Below, piece after piece: positions 11,032-23,450 of a stretch of 64,000 bases of DNA; positions within the stretch are counted from its first letter, which is position 1, and each line of letters begins with the position of its first letter. Source of the DNA: Blattamonas nauphoetae (taxonomy: Eukaryota > Preaxostyla > Oxymonadida); NCBI GenBank assembly GCA_033064195.1, contig JARBJD010000254.1, positions 46,660 through 110,659 on the forward strand. Direction: 5' to 3'. Position numbers and translations under genes: made by a program. The notes beneath the pieces are model-generated. The model was not told the DNA's origin and did no database searches. It saw nothing but the letters and a program-made list of their open reading frames with translations.

Positions 11032-12699
11032 CTACTTCTCAAAGTTCGTCAAGGCAGGTAATGCTTTTTCCGCAAAATGTTTAACTTTCGCATCCTTGTG
11101 TGATATTAGTGAAGAGACCATGTTTGGAAGATCGTATTCGGCAGCTTGCTGAAAGAATGTTGAATCCAACTGTAGATGCGCAATTTCGGATATCTGTGCT
11201 GACCTTTTGGAAATAATGGCAAAACGTTCCACAGAAGCGAGGAGAGTAGCGAGATCATGGGCGTTTGTGATCCTGCCCAGAAAATGGGCCAAATAGCAAG
11301 GAATGTTGTCAGTGATCAGCGTTTTGGTCACAACGTCTACACTACAATCGGATAGGTTCGTGAAAACGTACATTATTTCAGTGTAAACTGTTTGGGAAAC
11401 GTAAGAGAGAATACTTTGAAAAGTGGTAAGCAACCCAGCATCGAGGAAGGAGATAGCGAGAGAATCAGAACTGTAGATGAGATTTACGATCATCCTGAGG
11501 CAGAAGAAGAATACTCCGTCAGAGCCTCTGCCTTGAATGGTCAGAGACGATTGTTGGAGCGTGTGGAAGACAGTTGCTGCTGTTGAACTGCTTTCAAAGA
11601 GATCAGCGATATAACTTGGGGAAACATCGGGATAGTCAAGACACGTGAGTCGATAGAGAGTTCTTATCACAGAATAGTGTTCAGGAGAATAGCGTGGATC
11701 GGTGAGGATCTTGATACAGTCTTGAAGGAAAGAAGATTCCATCAAAAGATGTGTTCGATCAAATATTGGGCCCATGAGGTCATGGATAATCGCCATAGCA
11801 TCAGAGAGTGGAGATGTGGGGTCTGATGTGTCGATTGATGGAATGGACAGAAATGCCGTGTATTCGGTCATTGAAGAGACAAGTTTCAGAATTGGAATGA
11901 GAATTGGGTTGAAGATTTGATCTGATGTTCGTCTGACGAGCATGTTGCGATAGAAGAAGAGGAGTGGATGGAGAAATGGAGTGTCAAGACGGAGAGATGG
12001 GACAAATCGATCGATCAGACATGTGTGAGAATATATGTATTCTCTGTCGTCAGTGGAGGTCGCAGATACATTCGCTAGGCACCAAACAACCTGCAAGAAT
12101 GATGAGGAAGAAATGAGACATTTTTCATGATTTCTGGATCACCTATCTGGAAAAGTGAAGGAATCAGATCTAAAAAGCCACTGTACGCGACATTCAACTT
12201 TTCCGCATCTTCAAGAGTTGCGACATTCAATAAGATAATAAGGGCGAGATTCTGAGGGAATATGATGAAAGAATCGGACAAATACGATGAATGTTGTGAT
12301 TTTTGTTGTTTGGAGGAACGATACAATAGTATCGACGCCGTTAAGACGAACAAGATTGATTTTGTGCATTGGAGAGGCTACAAGGAAGATATATGCAAAA
12401 AAATGACACATCGCTGACAAATTGTGGAGAGCTTGAGTAGAGCGTTGTGGACGATAGACTGATCTTCATTCTGGAGCTGTTCCAAGAGGGATGGAATTGT
12501 GTGTTCGTGTGTCTGGAAGGAATGAACATTTTGAACATTAAACATCATTACAGTCCAGCATTTGTGAAATATTTGCCTCAAATTCAGCAACTTTTATCGG
12601 CGATTGATTGAAATCCCTTCTTTTTCGATTTCGGAGAGAGACATTTTCAGAAGTATGAGGATCAGAGGGATAGCTTTCGTGATTATCCAAAGAAACCAT
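11032..12699 (-). CDS. Importin alpha (karyopherin alpha), five exons
   Basis: Exons 12544-12699, 12410-12512, 12286-12377, 12120-12251 and 11032-12090 join in frame through GT-AG introns of 31, 32, 34 and 29 nt to give 513 aa, the usual size of importin alpha. The N-terminus carries a basic importin-beta-binding-type segment (RNRKRRDFNQSPIKVAEFE). The rest consists of armadillo repeats, for example IPSLLEQLQNEDQSIVHNAL, NGVDTIVSFLQ and IMKNVVWCLANVSA. The Trp-x3-Asn pattern typical of NLS-binding ARM repeats is present as VVWCLANVS. Importin alpha binds nuclear-localisation signals and docks cargo to importin beta. The sequence is divergent in its C-terminal half. It is convergent with gene A and ends in TAG. 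Confidence 0.82.
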
Positions 12700-14665
12700 T
12701 CGATGTTGTAACCGTGCCCCGTTGTCGACGTTTGGCTCCATTACCCTTTCTGTGACTTTTTGAAAAACCAATAGTGGTCTGATCGCCATGTTCGGCTTTC
12801 TTCCCTTCGTCGCCATCCTCACAGCTGCCAAGAGCCAAACCCATACCATCAGCCTCACGACTCAAACGTTCAATAAGTAGGTCAGTGGGAACAATGATCC
12901 CTTTTTCATCTGGGTGTTTTCATCTAACATCACTATTCTCAGTATTTTACACTGATGATACTCCTCAACTCACTAAGAAGGGAAGCTTGGACAGTGTGTT
13001 TGTGAAAGTATCGGACACAGCAAACATGACACTGTCGAGCTGCACGTTCCTTGGTTCGTCCACATTCTCCTCCACAAGTGCTCTGAATGCGAACGAAGAC
13101 ATCTGCAGCTGGACAGGGGCAGTCATCCAATCAACCAACACAAACTTGGATCTCAATTGGACGAAGTTTGAGCATCTTCGTCAAGGAGCGATTGAGATGA
13201 TTGGTGGACGAGTGGATGTTCATTCGGGGAGTTTCAGCAAGAATTATGCGAATTTCGAAGCATTCCCATCGTTGGGAAGAAACATGCGCTGCAGTGGGGA
13301 TGGGGAAGTTGTGATTGAGTCGCTGAGTGGAGGAGATGGAACAAAGGAGCATTGAAATGGATGGATTGTGTTGGAAGAAAACTGCACGATTGAAACCGAC
13401 GACATCGCTGCCGATTCAATATTCTTTTCACCAGCCCTCACTGCAAACGAGAAGAAAGCGGAATGGAACAAGAAAACGAAGACATTCAAACTTGAACTGA
13501 AAGGGGAGTTCCTGATTCCTTGTGGATTGTCGCTTGAAGTGTTCTCGATTGAAGAGAAGAAAGAGAAATCGAAACTGCCCATTCCGCTCTCGTCTTCGAA
13601 CACAGCTGACTGGACGGAATCATCGATGACGATCACACTGTCAGAAGCAACACTGTCGCAACTGGAATCGAAACTTGAATGGCGAGCTCGACTTGTGTTT
13701 GGATCAGATGTTCGCACATCGACTTCAGTGATGCTGAAACTGAGTTTGTCCGACGAACGGAAGTCGCAATTCTCTCAACACAAGAACTGGCTGCTTCCTC
13801 TGATCATCTCTCTGAGTGTCCTTCTCGTCGTCTTCTTGGTGATCCTGATCGTTGTTCTCGTCTGTCGCCGAAACAGGAAGCAGAATGCTGAAAAGTTGTC
13901 AGCGCAAACCAAAGAACTGGATGACGCTGACATTGTGTTCAAAATGGAGCCGAACGACAACGAAGACGTTTTCAAACTACAATCGTCGGCGAATCTCGTG
14001 AAAGCACCAGACAACGCGTTCGATTGTGCCCCGTCGACCGAACAGAAAGTGGTGCCGGAAGAGGGAGGGATTGATCGGAACGGATTTGTGGAAACTCGAA
14101 AAGTGATTCGATTTGGGGACGATGAAGAAAGGACGATCGTTTTTACGAACGACACGCTGTTCAACAGGCTGCACCGACAGCAGGGGAAGCTGACGAAAGA
14201 CGAGAAGCAGCGGATAACAGTGCAACTGGCGAAGCTGGCTGAGCGAATGCGTCAGAACTTCGAGAACATCACGACACTAAGTCGGATCTCGCCGCACACG
14301 ATTCTTCTGGACAATGAGAACACAGTGATGCTTCAGACGGAAGAGAAAGCGGCAGCACCAACACAAAACTCAACGCAGTCTTTTTTAGGGCTTGAGCCCC
14401 TGAGCGAGGGGCACGAGGGGAAACGGTGGCAAGCACCCGAAATCTACGATGGAAAGGAGAAGGTGTCGGCAGAGAAAGCGGCAGTGTTCAGTTTGGGATT
14501 GATTCTTTGGGAACTGGAAACGGAAAGTGTTCCGTTTGGGGAAGTTGACTCGACGAACGCCCAGCGATTGCTTGGGACTGGATTCCAGCCAAGCACAGAG
14601 AAGTCGATGGGAATGGAATTGATGATTGTGATTGAGAAGTGTCTTTCGCTGGAAGCCTGATGAAC

Positions 14666-14753
14666 GGGTAGGTCTAGGCTCAGATCTGGAAAAGTCTAGA
14701 CGCAGATCTGCAGATCGGTCTAGGCGCAGATCTGAAAGTCTACACGCAGATCT
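14666..14753 (+). repeat. Left terminal inverted repeat with internal GTCTAG-CAGATCT motifs
   Basis: This arm pairs with 17501-17588 in reverse complement. It contains four spaced copies of a motif close to GTCTAGGCGCAGATCT, a subterminal repeat pattern often used for transposase binding. Confidence 0.9.
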
Positions 14754-17500
14754 CTTTTGTTTCGTTGATACAACACCTTATAGAACCTTTTGAGAAGAAT
14801 AAATGATGTGAAATGATGAAATAATAGATTAGGGTCAAAAGAAGAGAGGTATTGATGAAACGGGATTCTGGTCGAGTTGAAGAATGGAAAAAGGGGTATG
14901 ATCACGACGAGAAATGTGACTGACTCAAAAGTCTGGGGAGATGAAATGTGTGGATCGTCTTCACAGTTCCGACAGGCTGATATCTCCTCTTTCCGCTTCG
15001 TTAGACCTTGTCGTTTGATCATCGTGCATCTCCGTCCGTTTTGGGGCAGCGGCCACTGGCTTGTCGAACCCCACCCGCTGAGCAATAGTGTTGAGGATGT
15101 GCAGCTCCGGTTCGATGTCGCTTTTCTTCGTGTCTTTCTGGTGTTCTCACATACCTTACGAGAATGTAGGAGAGATCATCAAATGCTGCGACGGAGTGGA
15201 AGGCGACGAGGCCAGCTGACGACGGGAAAGAGTGAGGAGAGAAGAGAATGACATACCCACAACTCGACGTTCTTGATTGCTCTGGCTATGGCGAGGGAGG
15301 AGAATGGGCTTCTTATGTTCGAGTGCTTGTAAAAACTGACGAAGGCAATGAAAAGGCAAAAAAAACCTCTGTTGACTGCGGCAAGTGCATACTTTGAGAC
15401 TCTCTGCTTATCGTCGTGTCTACATTCATAAACGAATGCTCAACATCAAAGATTTTGAGTCGAGCGTCTACAATTAATAAGGACTTCAAAACCTGCCCTG
15501 CTCCTTTTTCCCCTCCAAGACAAGTCGGTGATCGTAATGATGGGAGTGGGATGGGTGAGCTGGATGGAGATGATGGTTCGAAGCCAAAGTTGAAAACGAT
15601 CTGCCAATGTGAAGTCAATTCAGAAGAAAAGAGCGGCGCTGTTGTCCACGCGGTGTATAAATGTGGAGAAATGTCTTCCTCTTCAGAATCGGACAGATCC
15701 AACGAAGGAGACGCAGAATGAGTTTCAACGTTTTGGTGTCCGACGACGGTGATGAATTGAAAGGGAAATAAGGAATACGCGATGAGACTATCGGCCCAGA
15801 TAGTGCGTGAGGTGACAGATCACAATTTTGAAGGCCGTTGTCATGTGGGGGCATCATGAGAGGATCGTTGATGGCGTCTTTCAAATGGGAGATATTTGGG
15901 AGAGATGACGAAATAAAGGGTGATTAAGGTGATGTGTGACAACCTGGGTAGGGATGTGTTGTGAATATTGGAAGCGGTGGCGAGTTTGGTCTTCCATGTG
16001 ATGGAGTGTGTGGGAAAATCGAAAATTGTGAGCTGAATACGACTTGCTTTGTCTCAAAAAATGAATTAGAAGCCACTAAAGCATCTGCAGGCTGTGTGGA
16101 GCGAACTACGGCCTTGAAATCTGTCCAATTCGAGAGATATGCCTTTGCGATCAATGAAGAATCTGGTGGAGTTGTTTGTTCTCTCCAAAAGTCTGTATGC
16201 GATAGGAACTAGAAATCTCGTCGTGTGAACGAAAGCTTGGAGATCTGATCGGTTTTGCGCTCGATTGAGTGATTGGTGAGTCATTCAGATCTGATCCGGA
16301 CCAAGACAGCCGAACAGAAAGAGATGCGATTGTTGAAAGCATCTTGAGATCGTCTGGATTCTCCTTTCCAAACAGACCAGTCAAAGGCTGCCCAGAGCGA
16401 CAGACAGTTCGTCAATTTTTGTGTTGGAACGAGAGAGGAGGAAATCTGTGTTTGCAGCGATAGTTGGCTATTTTGTGGAGAGAATCATCGCTGATATTAG
16501 CAGGGACACACAGGAGCATTCGGTACGTATCACAAAGGCCATATCGAAGATTCTCTTTGGTCAGTTGTCATTGGTTGTTGCGAGATGCGAATATAGACAT
16601 CTTTGTGTATTCTTCGAGCAAATTAAAATGCCCCAACTCTCACGTGAAATTTGCAGTGTGTCTTTTCCTAATTGCGAAGGTGGTGTTCGGTGTTGGAACG
16701 CGAAGACTGTGTTGATCGATGTGATGGGGACAAATAGAGAAAGAATGGTATTCATCTGCCGTAAAAATGAGGATAGTCCCCACTTGAGACGAAGCGAGAT
16801 GAATGAGGGAGTTTTCTGGTCATCGAAGGCTCCAATGGACGGAAATGGGATCGAGAGTTTCCGGACCTATGAAGACATTAGACGAGGGGATGATTAGAAC
16901 AGGTGTAAGTCAATTTTTGAGGAGAATGAATCGAGATCGAGAAGGAGGTGATCTCCTTCAAGCAAACAGCGATTTTCACACATTTTTGTCCTTGGATACT
17001 GTCCAAGAGGGAAGAAATACCAAACTGAAGATTTATGAAGGAAGAGAAGAATGAGAATGAAGAGTTGGTACTTGTGTAAAGTGTTAGTGAGAAGATATCG
17101 ATGAAGAACCAACAAAAAATGATGAAAACTCGGAAAACCAAACCGATATGTCGTTAAGATCAGCTGACACGGAATGAAAGGCAAATCAATGTACACATCC
17201 TCGTAGACGGAGTGCTCAAAGACAAACTCACCATCCAGCCGTGGGAACGGTCATTCTGAAAATGAACAAGGAATATGATTGAAAGAACAAACACTCGCTG
17301 GTGAACATTCAGCTAGGTGCAGATATACGTTATGTCGAGGAGTAGACTTGATCAACCCAGGATCGGTCCGACTCGTTGAACATTGAACTAAAAAACACTG
17401 AAAAGTGATCTTAAACCAAAAAAAAACAGGAAATGATGTCGATACTGAGGTGTTGGAAGAATAAAATGAGGTGTTTAATGGAAAATAAGGAGAGAAACGT
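14754..17500 (-). other. Cargo of the Mutator-like element: unidentified gene fragments
   Basis: No long ORF is present. On the minus strand several exon-like segments appear. One reads EDVYIDLPFIPCQLILTTYR, followed across a possible GT-AG intron by SLLDSIQGQKCVKIAVCLKE (about 16.95-17.23 kb). Another at about 16.56-16.70 kb reads TLQISRESWGILICSKNT. Others lie at 15.3-15.9 kb. The look is of a host gene with small introns picked up by the element. I could not identify the donor gene, and the exon calls are tentative. Confidence 0.35.
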
Positions 17501-17588
17501 CGGATCTGCGTGTGGACCTGGAGATCTGCGCCTAGACCGATCTGCAGATCTGCGTCTAGACTTTTCGGATCTGAGTCTAGACCTACCC
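17501..17588 (-). repeat. Right terminal inverted repeat
   Basis: Reverse complement of the arm at 14666-14753. The outer 12 bases are identical and the internal GTCTAG/CAGATCT motifs are conserved. Confidence 0.9.
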
Positions 17589-17692
17589 CTGATGAACGAC
17601 CAACATTGAAAGACCTGATCTCGACTCTGGAATCGTCGTCTTTGTTCAGTGACAACCAGACTCAACTGCATCAGAAGGAACTGAATGTTTGA

Positions 17693-18448
17693 GCCTCATT
17701 GTCGTCACATCGCACTGATTATCTCTCTTTATATGACACCCAGCTCCCATCTCACCATCCATCTCGATACTATCTATCAGCCTCTCCTCACGTGGGGAAG
17801 TTTTATTCACACGAGCCTGTGTTGGAAGCTCTAACCATCATCTCACTTCATTTCTCCTATATTCACACTCATCTCAATTGGTTAGATCAGATGAAGTTGG
17901 ACTCAACACTCAGAAGTGTTCATGTCTCACTCATTTTTCTTCTGACCACTCACTTCACAAAAAGCGATCGACTCACCCAACCACAATCACAGATCGCATT
18001 CATTCACAAACGAGGACAGTCATGTCACGAACTCGGTCACCCTTTTACTCTGTACTCGTTTTCTTCTTTTGTCTTGATTCCACCATCGCACTCCCTCTCG
18101 CTGAATCTGTGGGTTGGGAGAGATTGGTGTTCTTGATTTGAGAAGCCAGACTTCAGTCCATCACTCGTTGTTCCCATTTCTGAGTTCGAGAAGCCACTGT
18201 GATCACCCTTCTTGTGATTGTGTTGTCGTCTCGTTGAATCGTCTGGTGTCATCTTTCTGGTCTTCATTTCGCTTTGTGATTCATTGTCATTCTCTTCGTC
18301 TCGCCATTCGCGGAATTTCATTCATCTTTGTGCACATCGTCTTTTTGTCCTCTTTCGAAGCAAGGCGAGATCCAAACAGCTCTCGATTCTGGACTTTTCT
18401 TCATTCCACCGTTATCATTCTATTTGAATTTAACTTTGTTTTCGGAGA
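17693..18448. other. No gene recognised
   Basis: Spacer between the pseudokinase end and gene B. Pyrimidine-rich, CATC/CTC-rich sequence with only short frames. Confidence 0.5.
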
Positions 18449-21400
18449 ATGAGTTTAACTGATCGAATTAACGTGACACATCCCGGTTGCAATGGAATCC
18501 AAGCACTTTGCCCATTATTCAACCCATCTTTCAATGAGTGGGCGAACTCCTTCCGCCAACTTTATCCTCATCTCCTCAGCTTTGCACAATCTCGATCTAC
18601 TCGACGAGTGCGTTCAGAACCCCAGCAAAGAGGAATCCATTCTTGGATATTACGCCAAATTTCTTTCCTACTATAACTCACTTCCTCCCGAAGTCAAAAA
18701 TACTGCTGAATCCAGTTGTGATTCATATGTCAAGTGGTGGTCAACTCTCCCACGAACCTTTAATTCTCCAGAATATCAACAACTCCATAAACGCTTGCGC
18801 GATTCATTGGAGTCGTCAAAAACGGAAGCGAAGAAAAAAATCGACGAACAGAAGGACAGGAATCGAATGATCTTCAGAAATCTCCAAATTTCCATTGATT
18901 CATCAATCAATCCACTCCACCAAACAGAGATCCCAAATTTTGAAGAAGATACCGAACATGTGAAGCCATTCAACAAAACCAAATATACGTATAAGTCTAT
19001 ATCAACAGTTAAGGACATAAACAATTTTCTCGCACCGTCTATCGACCTTCTCTTTCGTCCATCGACCTACTCGTTGTTTTCTCACATTCTCTTCAACTCC
19101 AATGGATACACAATAACTTGCTTATCGAAAGACCCAATCCCGGCCATCTTTCACATCGTTACCGGAACACCTGGGATTGGGAAATCTGCGATTCGAATGC
19201 CACTAATTACTTTGACCATGAGTCTTGGGGTGAATGTTTGCTCCTTTTATTCAATTTCAACTTTTAGGAAGTGAAAACAGCGCGACACGGTGAACCATCG
19301 TTCATCTTCAGGAATCGGAATAAGATCACCAATAAAACAGCTCCGATTCCTTGCGATTATGATGAACAATCAGATTAAGTCACTCCATTAGATCCAATCG
19401 GAAAGGCATTCATCACTATCAACAGAGGAAACGAACCGCCAGTTCACATCGAAAGAGATACCTTTTGCTACACGTACGACGTGATGATGTGTACCCCAAC
19501 AACAACAACAAAAAACGATGAGTATGATCCTCAAGAAGTATATTCATCGGAAACCTCCATCGGACAACTAACCGTGCCAAGCATCCATCACTTCCCGCAC
19601 TTCTTCAAGCTCTTTGTGAACCAAAACAATCAAATTGAGAATCGTCTTCGAGGAACAACTTGGCACATCGTGGACGAGTATCTTCGCTCTTTTCTTCACC
19701 TTTTGCTTCTTCGGACAGGTTTATTGTTCACAGCTGGAAAATACCTCCTCGTGATCATGTTGTTCTCCTGACATCTGCGAAGGAAAGATGGGAAAAGATC
19801 ACAGTGCCGAAGATGATCATTGCACCCATTTTCTTGTACAACGTGCCGACACTCTTGTTTCCCGAAATGATTCACATGTTCAATGCTATTCCATGCCGTT
19901 ATCGATTTGACACGGCCCCAGAATCGCCTATGATGAAATCACAAGCGTCCATCCAGAAGCAAGGAATGATTCCACTTGATGTGTTCAATCGACACATCGT
20001 GAAGAAGCAGCATCGGAACATCCACCTGTCCTCTCCACAATTTGATCCGATGAACTGGTTCACACAACATGCGACTCAGGACGCGTCCCAAATCGAGCGA
20101 GATCGAACAGCCGAAGACAACGAAGAAGCATATTTGAGTGCTGTCGAGAAAGGACTCACCTTGACACAGCTGAGACCGCTTAACCCATCCACAATCACCT
20201 CGCCGACAGTTTCGTTCCCCAGAACGACATTGACCCTTTGTGAAGAGATGAATGATTCGTCATACTTTCCAACAGTGACACTTCCAGATGCTAAATCTTT
20301 CTGCAGACACGAGGCTCAGACGTACAACCCACAATGGGACTTCCTCTTCCAGTCTTGCGTCGCTAAGAAAGCTCTGACTTGCTTCTCGCCTCCAAACAGT
20401 GCGGATGAAAAGTCAGACGCAGACGACGCTTTTGTGAGTGGTGAACGTCGTGCGCATTGGGCTCGACTGAAAGTCGTCACATGTCACCTCGTCACAAATC
20501 ATGCACCAAACACAGCGTTTGATTCGATCCTTGTGATGTTCAGGTACTTGAAGGAGTCAGATGTCCTCCACTCACTCGGCGTCTTCTTCCTCAAAGGTCG
20601 GATTGGATCCAATTACGACATGTTCGACAGGGGTGTCCGTCTGATGAAGAGATGGTGTTACATCCTGGCCACACAGTACCATTTGAAACGAGTCCAGATC
20701 TTTCCGTCGTTCATCGTCACAGATTTGAATGGGTGTTCCGCCATCCCGCCACACGGCGTCCAAAAGCTGGAGTCGTTCATCGCCGTGCAGAACAGGTTGG
20801 TTGGACAGTTTGAAGCAAAAGGAGAGGTTGATGCTGGAGTCAGCGGAATCCCTGCAATGACAGCAAGCGCCGCTCCGATCTTGGCTCGATTCACTGATCT
20901 TGAAGTTAACCACAATCCGCATGCCGTCCGCTGCACCTCCTGTGGGTCGCTCGTCACTGAGAACTTTCCGGATCATTTCTGTTCAGCGATGGAAGAATGT
21001 TTTTCCGAGTTTCGTCAGAACCACGAGCTGATTGATCTGGTTTATTCAAACACACCGAAACTTCTCTCAATCGAAGAACACATTGAGATCGAGCGAAGGA
21101 ATCACCTCGAGCATTCTTTCTTCTTGGAAACAATCTTCTTTCGGGAGATTCAATTGAACACAGGGAAGACCAAAAAGAAGGGCCAATCGCCAGAAAAGAA
21201 CACTGTCAGGATGTCTGTTGATCTCGTTACAGATCCATCTGTCATCAAACAGAAGAAAGTGAGCAGTGGATTGTGGCCAACAATGCAATCTCCTTCGCAT
21301 CAAAACGAATATGTTGAGGTCACTTGCACGAGTGTCATCCCCGACACACCAGATGTCTATCGATTGCCTTTCCCTCCACCCCTCTCAACAATGCGGAGAA

Positions 21401-23382
21401 CGGAATCAACCCCAAACGATGTCACTTCTCACATTACCTCAACACAACAGGCATCAGGATCTCGGAATGCTCTCTCAAACATCATCGATGCACACTGTCT
21501 GTGGAGTGGACGTTTCAGAATGAGCTATGAGCAGGTCGGGAACTGTCAATACAAACCAATCAAGCTTGACGAGCGGCCATTCCAATCATTGGAGTATGAT
21601 GTGCCAAGTGTGGATATCACAAACCACAAGCACAACGCACAATTCATGCTTCCTGCTGTTCCGAACGCCAGTGTTGATCCGCTTGATATTTACCCAAAGC
21701 AAGTGGCAGATCCTCTCCGTTCCAAACGGATCGAAGAAGAGTCTTTTTGGGAATGGCTGTATTGCATGAATCCTCCCGCTGGGATGAGCGATGCACTTCA
21801 GGCAGGTGAAGCCGAACTGATCGAAAGGGCTGCAACTGTTACAGAACACACGCACAACACACGATCCATGCTTCCTGCTGTTCCATGTGCCAGAATTGGT
21901 GCTCTCGATGTTAGCTCGGAGACAGAGACAGATTATATCAGTTCCAAACGCGTCGAATACGAATACTTTTGGCAGTGGCTGAATCGCAAGAATCCTCACC
22001 CCAGGATGGGCGATGCACTTCAGGCAGATGAAAACGAGCTGATCGAAAGGATCCAAAATTGTGGAAACGAGATCGAGAAATCACGTCTGACGTGTTTGTT
22101 GGCGAAAGGACTCCTTCTGCGATCACGACTCTCCCTCCACAAAAGAGAGATCGACACCGCTCGGAACTTCTTACAACAGTCAAAACAGCACATGGTGCTG
22201 AATGACACGGCTGAGGTGGAGTGTGAATTGAAGCTCGCAAGTGACAGTGGTCCAGACACCAGCTCTCGTGGATCTGACGAACTGGACAGAATTATCGTGA
22301 ATGCTCGAAACTGCTTCGGGATGAACTGGGAGCAATGGATTGAGGAAGGACACAACCTGCCAATCCTTCTGAATCCTTGCTTTCGCATCCTCCAGTTCCA
22401 TCTCGAACAGGTTCATGATCATGTGAACACATTGAGATCGCATCTGAAATCAATTGTTGTTGCTGCTCCCATGACAGATGAATGCCGAAGAGCAATGATG
22501 GAGAACGCTCTTCTGCAGACGCTGAAAGAAGGACTGAGTTTGCAGTTGCTGATCGCTTGGAAGTCGGGCAGCAAGGATCAACTCGCCTGTTTTCAAAATG
22601 AACTGAATTCAACCTTTCAGAATGAAGGAGACATGACGATCAGAGCGATGACCACACCGTTCAGGTCGCAAGAGAAGCAAATTGAGGAGCTCAGCATTGA
22701 CGATATGATAACCGCAATCGGGAACATCCTCGACACCACACGCAATCACTGTGACACTTGGCATGCTCTTGTCAGAGAACGCCAACACACTCTCGGCTCA
22801 GAACCTCGACACTCAGAGAACCTTGAAGGGACCGGATGCACACACGAAGTGGGGATGATGATTGGAGACAATATTTCACTTTCTGACACAGATCCAATTC
22901 ACACAAGCGTCCAACGCGACATTCGCTTGAATGCCCAGCTTCTGATTGACAGAATTTCTGCAATCATTGCAGCGTGCCATCCGACACTGCAAAAAACAGA
23001 CAACAATGAAATGATCAACGCTTTGTATGAAATGATTGCCGAACTGAGTCCTTTTCTGACAACGACTTTCAATCTTGATGCTGATGTGGGGAACATCGAG
23101 AACACCTCATCTCGTGTCATGGGGATTGATGAATTGAAGGGAGAGGCGAGTTTTCCTGAAGAACCAGGCACCGCATTCGATGAGAAAGACTTCGGGAAGC
23201 AGAAGAGAACGGACAAAACTGACTCGGGGCTGTACGACGCTCCCTCCAAAACTGAGACGAGAATGCAGATCTCCCAACCTTCATCGGTGTTCCCGAGTTC
23301 ACTCGTCGATCTTCCAAACAGAGAGGGTTCGTCGCCTCCTCACCGCAATCTCCGTTCAACCAGGAAGGAGAAACGGTTCTGA
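18449..23382 (+). pseudogene. Gene B: paralogue of gene A without OTU domain, premature TAA
   Basis: Exons 18449-18472, 18504-19235, 19268-19677 and 19719-23382 join in frame through introns of 31, 32 and 41 nt at the same positions as in gene A, for a total of 1610 codons. Walker A GTPGIGKS is at about residue 229, followed by the WHIVDE Walker-B-like block, VVLLTSAKERW and the zinc-binding CTSCGSLVTENFPDHFC. One in-frame TAA at 19376-19378 (codon 289) lies between Walker A and Walker B and would remove all downstream domains. The rest of the frame is clean, so the lesion is recent. A 222-bp segment is duplicated (21631-22074). After the shared MGIDELKGE...FDEKDFGKQK segment the protein ends without the OTU domain. 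If the stop is read through or is polymorphic, B would be a truncated NTPase of the same family. Confidence 0.75.
21631..22074 (+). repeat. 222-bp tandem duplication inside gene B
   Basis: Two adjacent copies (21631-21852 and 21853-22074) each encode a diverged unit starting HN-x-x-FMLPAVP or HN-x-x-SMLPAVP and ending in ELIER. Gene A has one copy at the equivalent place (from about 8281). The copies have diverged, so the duplication is not recent. Confidence 0.8.
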
Positions 23383-23450
23383 CAGCAGACAATGAGAAAG
23401 AAACGATGGAAGGAAGGAATTAGAACGACATTTCATCAAAACCATCATGG

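Larger units (their letters stand above)
14666..17588. mobile_element. Mutator-like inverted-repeat element inserted in the pseudokinase gene
   Basis: Both ends read GGGTAGGTCTAG inward and match over about 88 bp with few mismatches. The element is flanked on both sides by the 9-bp direct repeat CTGATGAAC (14657-14665 and 17589-17597). Long TIRs with a 9-bp duplication are typical of Mutator-like elements. It interrupts the pseudokinase coding region just before DERPTLKDL. No transposase is evident, so it is probably non-autonomous. Removing the element and one target copy restores adjacency but not exact frame, so the gene has a further one-base lesion nearby. Confidence 0.85.
12788..17692 (+). 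pseudogene. Single-pass membrane pseudokinase-like surface protein, disrupted
   Basis: A signal peptide (MFGFLPFVAILTAAKS) opens the gene. Then come an extracellular Ser/Thr/Asn-rich domain with short beta-strand patterns, a transmembrane helix (WLLPLIISLSVLLVVFLVIL at about 13792-13851) and a cytoplasmic kinase-like region. The C-lobe is recognisable: RWQAPEIYDG (APE), FSLGLILWELETESVPFGE, and DERPTLKDLISTLES after the inserted element. The catalytic HRD position reads as LSRISPHTILLDN and no DFG is seen, so it is a pseudokinase. Defects are a frame change near 12870, an in-frame TGA at about 13353 where Trp fits the context, and a 2.9-kb insertion at 14666. A possible 27-nt intron lies at 12916-12942. 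Such beta-helix/kinase membrane proteins form large families in oxymonads (remembered, not checked). Confidence 0.75.

Noticed and set aside
13244..14225. Long minus-strand frames opposite the pseudokinase
   Set aside because: Ser/Phe-rich mirror frames with no motif; the plus strand has signal peptide, membrane helix and kinase C-lobe.
17251..17692. Arg/Ser-rich frames over the right inverted repeat
   Set aside because: They translate the GTCTAG/CAGATCT repeat motif and are not genes, apart from the final DERPTLKDL piece that belongs to the pseudokinase.
12878..19378. In-frame TAG and TAA codons suggesting reassigned stop codons (TAR = Gln), as in some oxymonads
   Set aside because: The 4.2-kb last exon of gene A, the PHO80-type cyclin exons, importin and mariner frames contain many Gln codons and no in-frame TAA or TAG; the isolated TAR codons sit in genes with other damage.
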